A stretch of 24,765 nt of DNA from Chara braunii (taxonomy: Eukaryota; Streptophyta; Charophyceae; Charales; Characeae). Below are positions 1 through 6,799 of this stretch, piece by piece; position 1 is the first letter of the stretch; the number at the start of each line of letters is the position of its first letter. The position numbers were made by a program, and so were the translations under genes. The notes beneath the pieces are model-generated. The model searched no databases and was not told the DNA's origin. It saw nothing but the letters and a program-made list of their open reading frames with translations. Location: assembly GCA_003427395.1 (NCBI GenBank), contig BFEA01000013.1, positions 286,330 to 311,094 on the forward strand, in the 5' to 3' direction.

Positions 1-600
1 TACCCCGGCTTGAGCCCCGGGGATCCTCGCGTGACAACCCTGAGCTCAGTGCCTTGGTTTGCCCCTAGGGAGACCAAGGTCATCAACCTCCAGAAGTATT
101 TGGCCGTCTTCCCATGCCAGATACTCTTGTAAATGGTTGTACTCAACCATTTACTACTGCCTGTTCAAAATGAACAGGCGCAGTCCCATCATGCCCTACA
201 ACTTTNAGGGGCTGCACCTGTTCCTCTACCGCGACCAAATTCGCGGTTGTTTCCCCTTACACTTCCTTTTCTCCCCCTTTCGTTTTTCTTCTTCCTACCC
301 CNTCGTTTTTCCCTGTGAGGGGGACAACTCTTCATTCCCCTGGGCGGAGCTGCTCGTTTTCCCTAAAACGAGCAGTTNTACTCCCCCCCTTTCATTTCAC
401 AGAGTCAAACTAGACTCAAGCTCAACAGGGGTTTCTACGCACCTGTATCTGGCTGATTCTGAGAACCAGATTCAGGCGCGCTTCTTGCCTTCTTCAAGAC
501 GAACGGGCAGTTCCTGCAGCCCGTTCATCAAAATGAACGAGCGCAAGAAGACTCTAGGAGAAAGCAAGAGGGGCAATCTAAAAGAAGAAAACGAGAATCT
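1..600. repeat. Hairpin array A, first part: consecutive short stem-loops of different sequence
   Basis: The sequence is packed with adjacent inverted repeats with short loops. Seen directly: CCCCGG 3-8 with CCGGGG 17-22; the palindrome CTGAGCTCAG 40-49; CCTTGGT 52-58 with ACCAAGG 73-79; AGTATTTGG 95-103 with CCAGATACT 117-125 (one G-T pair); GTAAATGGTTG 129-139 with CAACCATTTAC 144-154 (11 bp, loop TACT); GCCTGTTC 159-166 with GAACAGGC 172-179; ACCGCGA 228-234 with TCGCGGT 241-247; CTGCTCGTTTT 350-360 with AAAACGAGCAG 365-375 (loop CCCT); GAGTC 402-406 with GACTC 413-417; CCTGTATCTGG 442-452 with CCAGATTCAGG 466-476 (one mismatch); GAACGGGC 501-508 with GCCCGTTC 519-526. Pyrimidine-rich tracts (about 250-310, 380-395) separate groups of stems. 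The function is unknown. It could be a structured RNA, part of a transposon, or foldback DNA made by template switching. Three N bases (206, 302, 378) fall inside it. Confidence 0.8.
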
Positions 601-925
601 AAAGTAAAATCTAGAAGGAAAAAAAAAAATCTAAGGAAAAACAACAGAAAGAAAAAAAGGAAACCCCAAAACTACCTCAGAAGCAAGGAGGTTGCTTGAA
701 AAACGGACACTTATCCTTTCGCTGGCATCCTAGTTGCGCCAACTAGCGCCGAGCTTTTAGTTTGGTTCTTTTTTTTTTTCATCGCCCCGTTCGTCTAAAA
801 CGAATGGGTGCTCAATCGACGTGCACCAAGAAGAAAGACAAGATGAAAAAAAACTAAAATAAAATCTAACAAGAATCTAACACAAAAAATCTAATGAAGA
901 TCTAGAAAAAAGAAACGAAAAAAAA
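541..925. repeat. Purine-rich spacer with degenerate AATCTA repeats around further hairpins
   Basis: Two A/G-rich blocks (about 541-670 and 839-925) carry the word AATCTA followed by A or G at irregular 11-20 base intervals, four times in each block, the last as GATCTAG. Between the blocks are more stem-loops: AAGCAA 681-686 with TTGCTT 692-697; CTAGTTG 730-736 with CAACTAG 740-746 (loop CGC); and CCCGTTCGT 786-794 with ACGAATGGG 800-808 (one G-T pair). The phrase ACTACCTCAG follows both blocks (around 671 and 932), so the spacer-hairpin unit may have been duplicated and then diverged. No coding sense is visible. Confidence 0.6.
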
Positions 926-939
926 CGAACCACTACCTC

Positions 940-1125
940 AGCAACGGTCACCCGTTTCATTGGCGCTGTCATGATCGCTGGGGACTGAAGTGCCCCAGAC
1001 ACTTCTAAGTGCACCATATAGTGCTTCATAGTTAGTTTTTTTTTTTTTTTTCTTCCCCTTCTTCTTCTAAAAAGGCGTTGGTTTATGCCAACGGTCGTCT
1101 TTTCGTTCGTGAAACACCCACGAAC
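940..1125. repeat. Hairpin array A, second part
   Basis: Stems seen: AACGG 943-947 with CCGTT 952-956; CTGGGG 978-983 with CCCCAG 993-998; GAAGTG 987-992 with CACTTC 1000-1005; CACTT 1000-1004 with AAGTG 1007-1011; CGTTGG 1076-1081 with CCAACG 1088-1093; GTTCGTG 1105-1111 with CACGAAC 1119-1125. The stems at 978-1011 overlap, so they cannot all form together. A long T tract (about 1036-1051) divides the group. Confidence 0.7.
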
Positions 1126-1259
1126 TGTTGAAATACAGGCCCGAGCTCGAATCCAAATGAAACCTTTTTTTTTTTTAATAATTTTTTTTGGATCATTTTC
1201 TCGATTTGTGCGTGTCATCCTTATGCAGGGCCCATGCAATCTCGGCGCGACTGATTTCA

Positions 1260-1790
1260 GCCGCACGATCTCGAAGATCACACGGCCGAAATCGGCCGCG
1301 CTGCCCAACTGTCCTCACTCAGTGGCTGCTCCAAAAGGAGTTGACTTAGTAGGATGTGTGCAGTTGGGCTTGATCTCGGTATCTGCAGGGCGAAGGTCTG
1401 GCATCGTGACCTACTGGGCTAGCTCCTATCACAACAGTGATAGGAGCAGCTCTTCTATAAGAAGAGCTTGGCCCTGGTGTTCCCTCCTACCTGTGGCCTT
1501 GTAGGCCTTGCCTGCCTGAGGTCTTGCAGGCCCGCCTGCTCGAGGCCTAACATGCCTCGCTTGCTGGCCCTACCCTATCGGTTGGCCGCATGACCGCGGT
1601 TTGGTTGGCCACCTTACCGGGTAGGGCTCGACATCGGCCTATTGCCACCCTTTTTCGTGGCCGACTATCTATCAATAGCCTCAGCGACCACCCATATCGG
1701 CACGACCCTTTGTTTAGCCTACTTAGGCTCTGAATCGTGCGCTGTCGAGCGCATCGGCCCCCGCCTTTTCTTGCGAAGAGGCGGGAGCCC
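1260..1790. repeat. Hairpin array A, third part: perfect stems and nested junctions
   Basis: This is the densest part of the array. Stems: GATCT 1267-1271 with AGATC 1275-1279; CGGCCGA 1283-1289 with TCGGCCG 1292-1298; GCCCAACTG 1303-1311 with CAGTTGGGC 1361-1369, enclosing CTCC 1329-1332 with GGAG 1337-1340; GCTCCTATCAC 1422-1432 with GTGATAGGAGC 1437-1447; AGCTCTTCT 1448-1456 with AGAAGAGCT 1460-1468; GCCTGC 1510-1515 with GCAGGC 1526-1531; CGAGGC 1541-1546 with GCCTCG 1554-1559; GCCCTACCC 1567-1575 with GGGTAGGGC 1619-1627; TCGGCC 1634-1639 with GGCCGA 1659-1664; AGCCTA 1716-1721 with TAGGCT 1724-1729; TGCGCT 1738-1743 with AGCGCA 1748-1753; CCCGCCTTTTC 1760-1770 with GAAGAGGCGGG 1775-1785 (one G-T pair). 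Open frames crossing this block on both strands look like by-products of GC-rich foldback DNA. Confidence 0.8.
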
Positions 1791-2290
1791 TCCCGGCCAT
1801 GTCACGAAGGAGATTAAACAAAACATAACCAAAAAGAGACAACTCGGGGACGACGCATAAATAATCCCGCGAGCCGCCGATACGGTCGCGGTTGCGTCGT
1901 CCCTTCGCCGCTCTAACCGGGTGCGCCAGTTGTACATCCCACGGTCCCCTACGACAGGATAGGTTCCCGCGAGGCATAAGCTTGCTTCCCTAAGGGGTTG
2001 TCACCACCCATAGGGGCGTATCCCTACCGAGCTACCGACCCACGTGCGAAAGTTTTTACATGCAGTTGCAGAGGTGGGTCGGCCGAGGGTGTNTGCTCGC
2101 TCGCTGTAGTATAGCTACATGCGATTAAAATGAGTATTGAACCCGGAACATCGTCCGTTCCTTAGGGCGCTGATCTCTTAAGTACGAAGCGTATGCCGGT
2201 CGACTAGGACGGTCTCAACCAAGTGTGAAACCCACAGTATCCTAGTCCCTTTAGACACCAGTCAAAAGAAAGTTAAGCGACCACATATAA
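1791..2290. other. GC-rich tail of hairpin array A, no gene
   Basis: The foldback character thins out but continues: CCGACCCAC 2035-2043 pairs perfectly with GTGGGTCGG 2074-2082, TGTAG pairs with CTACA near 2105-2119, and GACTAGGA 2202-2209 pairs with TCCTAGTC 2240-2247. One N lies at 2093. Composition switches abruptly to AT-rich DNA near 2285. I recognise no rRNA, tRNA or protein here. Confidence 0.6.
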
Positions 2291-3480
2291 TTATATATAA
2301 AAAAATTGACCGTAGTGAACAGGAAATTATATATTCAATCTGAATTTTTTACCGAACGAATTTAAATCATCATTACATATATACAATAACACAGTATCAA
2401 AATAAAATATGACCACCCCTAGTCGAATTTCACAAAAAAAACATACAACTGCCAACGAGGAGTTGGCTTTCAACAATAACCTCAATGCAGCCGACAAGGT
2501 AGTCGGTCTTATTAGTTTTGACTTGATGAGATGCGCTGCCAAAGTTATTCATTCCATCTTACCGCTGACCTAGGATTGAACACGCACACACCCGTTTTCA
2601 TACGTTTCTCAATCTTCTTAGATGACAGACTGTTTTGCGGATGATTCTTGATCAGTGACATTGCTTGAGGTGTCGCATATCTCTCTTTCTAGGAAGTGGT
2701 CTGGGGTACTTCTTCTCCTTGTCCTAGCACAAGACTTGAATCTCAGAAGTGGGGCCGTCTCCACCGAATTGGCAAAGTACCCCCCCGTAGAACGGTCCAC
2801 TCTGGGTTGATAACAGGGTCGACTCCTAAAGCAACGAACCCTCACCACAGATGTTTCCTGAAAAAAAAAATGTGTTCACAACAAGTATATTTTCAGTTGT
2901 CCCCTTTGTCTCTTGCCCAAGGTAACTCAAACGAAAATAGTTAGAAAAGATAGAGAATGAGAATCATTTAGACAGATAAAAGTTATTCAGGAAAGAGATG
3001 GTCAATCTTTGGAAAAAAGGCTACGTTCGTTTGACCTTATCTGCTTTATTTGATTCAAATTCGTTTTACAGTGCGTGCAAAAAATTGACATTTTTCAAGA
3101 CAACCAACCCTTTTTGGCATGCAGGCAGGTGAGAAGTCAAATGAAGACCCTCCTTTTCCATTTTCTGAAATATGCATAATCAATCTCCTTTGCAAGCATC
3201 TTTCTACCTACTTGCACAACACGCAGCGACAACAAGTTCAAGAGAAAACCAGTGCAATCCCATGCCCAAGTCAGACCTTTCCATTCACATGCACGATACA
3301 CACGACTTTGCTGTACCTTTTCAACGAACATTCAATGAACAGGGTCAAGCAAAGTGTGGGTTCACACAGGTGTGAAGGGAAATCTGAGTCAATCAACTAA
3401 CTGACCTTGAGTGAAGTGGTGCCGAACGCGCCGTTACTCACTCAAGAAAGGCAAAAAAAAGAATATACTTGTTGCCAAAG
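2291..3480. other. Anonymous AT-richer sequence, no gene recognised
   Basis: Open frames here are short (under about 95 codons), lack recognisable motifs and occur on both strands. No large repeat or strong foldback was found by eye. There is a run of As near 2861-2870. The stretch could be decayed transposon or intergenic DNA. Confidence 0.5.
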
Positions 3481-3484
3481 AAAA

Positions 3485-3675
3485 CTGCAGTCCCAAGGCA
3501 AGTCTCAAGTCAACTGTTTATCCCAATTTGTTTGCGACTCGCAAGTCCCACAGTCGGTAGTCCCAGATTTGATGGCGGCAAGTCGCACGAGTCCCCAAAA
3601 AAATGTTGTTTCCAAGACAGTTCCAACTGACACCACGTCTGTCCCAACCGGTCCCAAGTGGTCCCTGATTGTCCT
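3485..3675. repeat. GTCCCA-rich degenerate short repeat
   Basis: The word GTCCCA, or a one-base variant, recurs many times in under 200 bases, often as AAGTCCCA or GTCCCAAG with related words such as AAGTCTCAAG and GAGTCCCC. Spacing is irregular. The open frame crossing it on the plus strand has no recognised domain. It may be an old, eroded simple repeat. Confidence 0.35.
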
Positions 3676-3849
3676 ACGCCACCAACATTCGCTCCTCACG
3701 CAGATTTCATAGTGCACCGCACGCCAACTACCACCACGTCATGTTACCGCCGCCACATACGCCAACTCTGGTAGCACAACCTTATTAAACAAAACAGACG
3801 TCGCGCAGTATAAAAAAAAAAAACTCTGTCGCTATCATGCCGCAAATCC

Positions 3850-4090
3850 CTGTTCTCGTGTCGCTACTCCAACAACACTTCCACACCAAGGAAAAAAACA
3901 AGTGTTGTCGCGCCACCAATCCGGCAGCACTTCCCCGCCATAAGAAAATCAAGTGTTGCCGTGCCGCAAAGCCGGCAGCACTTCCCCGCTAAAAGAAAAT
4001 CAAGTGTCGCCACGCCGCAAATCTAGCAGCACTTCCCCGCCAAAAGAAAATCAAGTGTCGCCGCGCCGCAAATCCGCCAAAAGAAAATAA
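3850..4090. repeat. 51-bp minisatellite, about four units
   Basis: Units begin with AAGTGTTGCC or AAGTGTCGCC at 3900, 3951, 4002 and 4053, giving an exact 51-base period. A shortened unit follows, whose successor starts at 4090. Each full unit contains GGCAGCACTTCCCCGC and ends in an AAAAGAAAATC-like tail. A more diverged unit lies upstream from about 3815. The array runs directly into the 54-bp minisatellite and shares the GCAAATCC...GCAGCACTTCC core with it, so one array probably gave rise to the other. Confidence 0.8.
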
Positions 4091-4094
4091 AGTG

Positions 4095-4590
4095 TTGTCG
4101 TGTTGCAAATCCGCCAGCGCTTCCGCACTACCGCTGTCAAAACCAGAGCCGCGGCCGCAAAAACTCTGTAGCGCTTCCGCACGACCGCCGTTAAAACCAG
4201 GGCTGCCGCTGCAAAAATTCGGCAGTGCTTCCACACTACCGCTGTTAAAACCAGGGCTGCCGCTGCAAAAATTTGGTAGTGCTTCCGCACCACAGTTGTT
4301 AAAACCAGAGCCGCCGCTGCAAAAATTCGGCAGCGCTTCCTCACGACCGCCGTTAAAACCAGGGCTGTTGCCGCAAAAATTCGGCAGCGCTTCCGCACCA
4401 CCGATGTTAAAACCAGGGCTGCCGCCGCAAAAATTCGGGAGCGCTTCCGCACCACCGCTATTAAAACCAGGGCTGCCGCCGCAAAAATTCGGCAGTGCTT
4501 CCGCACCACAACTGTTAAACCAGGGATGTCGTCACAAAAATTCGGCAGCGCTTCTGCACCATCGCTGTTAAAATCAGAGTTGTCGCCATA
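4095..4590. repeat. 54-bp minisatellite, about nine units
   Basis: Units are anchored on AAAAATTCGGCAGCGCTTCC-like words at about 4106, 4159, 4212, 4266, 4320, 4374, 4428, 4482 and 4535, each followed by GCACCACCGCTGTTAAAACC and a GCTGCCGCCGC segment. Because 54 is a multiple of three, frames on both strands stay open. The minus strand reads an 18-residue repeat containing VVRKRCRIFAAAALVL, and the plus strand reads one containing QKFGSASAPPLLKPGLPP. Neither has a start context or domain that makes it a credible protein, so I call it a non-coding minisatellite. Confidence 0.85.
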
Positions 4591-4599
4591 GTACCGCAG

Positions 4600-4766
4600 C
4601 GTCCTTGGCTCCGTCTCGTCGGACCAGCGCCAACCAAAAGGGAGGGGAGGAGAGTACTCCCTGCCTTGGCTATGGCTGTCCTCCTCCTTGTTCGGCGCTC
4701 CTTTGCAGTCCTCCAGCTCCGCCGACAGTACTCCTACCTCCTCTCCAACACTCCAACAATGAGACA
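4600..4766. other. Short spacer with purine-rich and pyrimidine-rich tracts
   Basis: It holds a purine run GGGAGGGGAGGAGAG near 4641 and CTCC-rich stretches up to 4755. It connects the minisatellite to hairpin array B. The purine run resembles a polypurine tract, but it lies upstream of the integrase remnant, which is the wrong place for that element's 3' tract. Confidence 0.3.
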
Positions 4767-5254
4767 AGTGTGCTATCACACACTGGCAGCTGGAGGCAAG
4801 TGTGAGGCAGCTGGGGGACAACTGCCTCTTTTGTAGTGGTTGAGGAGGGCAGCAGCAACCTCAGCTGCCCCCAGGCAAAATTTGTCTCTTGCCTGGGGCC
4901 ATTGATCTGAGCCAGATCAACGGACTGAGGTTGTCTCACCTCAGCCACACACTTAGGGTGATAGTTGTACTCAACTGCCCCCCTTTTTTTCTCCCTTTTC
5001 CCTGCACTCAGCCCCACACTGAGTGCAGGTTCAGGGGGAAAATGGTTGTTTCCAGCCAAGTTCCCCTCACCACCTCTTCATCTCCCCAGCCTCTGTCTGG
5101 CCTGAGTCACATTCAGGCCAGTTTGTCCTGTATCTGATCATAGCCGCAGCCACATTCGTGGTCGTGGCTTTTTCTTTTTCCCTTTCTCCCTTCTACCTCT
5201 GCCCTCCCCGGACAGTTGTCAGTGTTGGGAGGAGTAGGCCCTCCTCCCCCCAAC
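4767..5254. repeat. Hairpin array B: about a dozen consecutive stem-loops
   Basis: Stems seen: AGTGTG 4767-4772 with CACACT 4779-4784; GAGGCAG 4804-4810 with CTGCCTC 4822-4828; GGGCAGC 4847-4853 with GCTGCCC 4864-4870; CCCCAGGCAA 4869-4878 with TTGCCTGGGG 4889-4898; TTGATCTG 4902-4909 with CAGATCAA 4913-4920; CTGAGGT 4925-4931 with ACCTCAG 4938-4944; AGTTG 4963-4967 with CAACT 4972-4976 (loop TACT); CCTGCACTCAG 5001-5011 with CTGAGTGCAGG 5019-5029; TGGTTG 5043-5048 with CAGCCA 5053-5058 (one G-T pair); CTGGCCTGA 5097-5105 with TCAGGCCAG 5113-5121; AGCCAC 5148-5153 with GTGGCT 5164-5169; GGGAGGAG 5227-5234 with CTCCTCCC 5241-5248. T/C-rich tracts at 4980-5000 and 5168-5215 separate groups, as in array A. 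It ends less than 60 bases before the integrase remnant begins. Confidence 0.8.
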
Positions 5255-5310
5255 TCTCCCGTTTTCCTCTCTCCAGCCAGCTCCCATAACCCCATTCCCA
5301 TGCGCACGTT

Positions 5311-6799
5311 GTGAGCGGCGAGATTGTAGATCTCGCGACCACGAATATTCATGGCTCTTCTGAGTGGGAAGCTGGGTTTGCTCCCACACAGCCTGACTTG
5401 CCCAACGCAGAGTTCCACGACCAGGCAGCCGCCGGTCATATGGGCTTCCACAAGACGTTGGCTCGTGTGAGCCGTCTGTATGTTTGGCCGAAGCGCAAGG
5501 GCTTTGTGAAGGACTACGTCGCAGAGTGTTCAACCTGTTAGGAGGTGAACAGCGAGAACCACCTGCCTTACGGTTTGCTCCAGCCTCTTCCTATCCTGGA
5601 GGGCCACTGGCAGTCCATCTCGATGGACTTTATCGGTCATCTTCGTCCTCCGACCCCCCGCGGTCATGATGCTATCTTGGTCGTCGTCGACCGCTTCACG
5701 AAGCGCGCAAGCTTTGTTCCATGTCGCTATGCAATCAGTGCACGCGAGGTCATCGACATCGTGTTTAACCGAGTTGTGCGTGACCACGACTTACCTCTGA
5801 GCATCATATCTGATTGTGACCCGCTCTATACCAGCCGATTCTGGCGACGACTTCATGAGGTGTACGACACCCAGCTCCGCCTGTCCTCGTCTTACCATCC
5901 CCAGACTGATGGTCAGACCGAGGTCACGAGCTGGACCCTCGGAGATATTCTTTGAAAGATTGTTCGTGACGACCAGCAGTGGGATCTCCATCTTGCCCAC
6001 GCGGAGATAGCCTATCACCATGCCGTCTCGCCAGCCACAGGGATGTCACTTTACTATTGCGACCTCGACTATCACCCTCGTGTTCTCACATACTTCCTTC
6101 GACCGTCACAGATGCACCCCGACATGAGTTGTCAAGCATTGGCCGCACGTGCGGACCGATTAAGGATGGACCATCCATTCAAAGTCGGTGATCATGTGCT
6201 TATCGACGCCCGCCACTTACAGCTCGAAGCGGACACGCTTCACAAGTTTCGGCGTCGCTTCTTTGGGCCATGCCGCATTCTCCAGGTCGTTGGTTCTGGT
6301 ACGACTTCTAGCCCGGTCAGCTTCCGTGTGAAGCTGCCCAACTACCTACGCCAGGCTTGTGTGCACGCTGTCTACCACGTCTCGTTACTGCGTCCCTACC
6401 GCTAACCGTCTGAGCGTTTCGTTGGACGACCATACGAATGCCCTCCACCCATCATGGTGGACGGTCACAATGAGTTCTTCGTTTCATATATCATTGGTCA
6501 CTGAGTCAGCAACGACAACCCTCCTCACGTCGAGTATCTCGTACGTTGGAAGGGTTACCGTGATGAGGAGGCTCTGGGAGCCCCTCGAGGACTTGCAGCA
6601 TGCTCGCATGTTCGTGCGTGCCAATGACCGTGCTCGTCGTGTTGGGTTGACTGCTCCTCCTCAGCCCACTGACCTTCCTTCTTCTCCCTCGGCTGAGGAG
6701 ACCGCTGAAGTCGAGCCTGCTCCATCTGAGGTTGACCTTCAGCAGCAGCCGGATGCTTCTGAGTGTCCACAACGCACTCGTCGTCGTCCTGCTCGATAG
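5311..6799 (+). pseudogene. Ty3/gypsy chromovirus integrase with chromodomain, broken and 5'-truncated
   Basis: This is the integrase end of a gypsy polyprotein, the enzyme that inserts retroelement DNA into the host chromosome. In one frame from 5311 the HHCC zinc domain shows His 5416 and 5437 and Cys 5527 and 5536. The DDE core follows: Asp 5626 in SMDFIG, Asp 5812 in SDCDP, Glu 5920 in HPQTDGQTEV. Spacing between the last two is 35 residues, as expected for the family. The GPF/Y-like module (KFRRRFFGPC, about 6244-6275) and the end motif HAVYHVSLLRPYR (6364-6402) follow. Breaks in that frame are TAG 5539, TGA 5953, TAA 6403 and TGA 6502, plus a net one-base frame change near 6571-6575 inside the chromodomain. 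The downstream frame then runs to the stop ending at 6799. Protease, reverse transcriptase and RNase H are not seen upstream; array B lies there instead. Homology before about 5400 is weak. This is a dead copy. Confidence 0.9.
6505..6645 (+). other. Chromodomain of the integrase remnant
   Basis: The segment reads PPHVEYLVRWKGYRDEEA in the integrase frame and continues as LWEPLEDLQHARMF in the next frame. Together they cover the second and third strands and the start of the helix of a chromodomain. EYLVRWKGY, with its conserved Trp, and WEP are diagnostic. In chromoviruses this domain is thought to direct insertion by reading histone marks. The split between frames lies near 6571-6575. A basic, Arg-rich tail (RTRRRPAR) closes the polyprotein. 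Confidence 0.85.

Noticed and set aside
1-600. CRISPR array
   Set aside because: The palindromic elements are all different in sequence and irregularly spaced. There is no constant direct repeat and no cas gene, and the context is eukaryotic.
877-1504. Overlapping open frames of about 140 codons on both strands
   Set aside because: They cross homopolymer tracts and hairpins, share no family motif, and mirror each other across strands.
1900-2280. rRNA or other stable RNA gene
   Set aside because: The region is GC-rich and structured, but I recognise no conserved rRNA, snRNA or SRP RNA core.
4641-4655. Polypurine tract of the gypsy element
   Set aside because: It lies upstream of the integrase, whereas the tract should lie after the coding region and before the 3' LTR.
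4051-4821. Minus-strand open frame of 256 codons with 18-residue repeats
   Set aside because: It is produced by the 54-bp minisatellite, whose period is a multiple of three. The opposite strand is open too, and there is no recognised domain.
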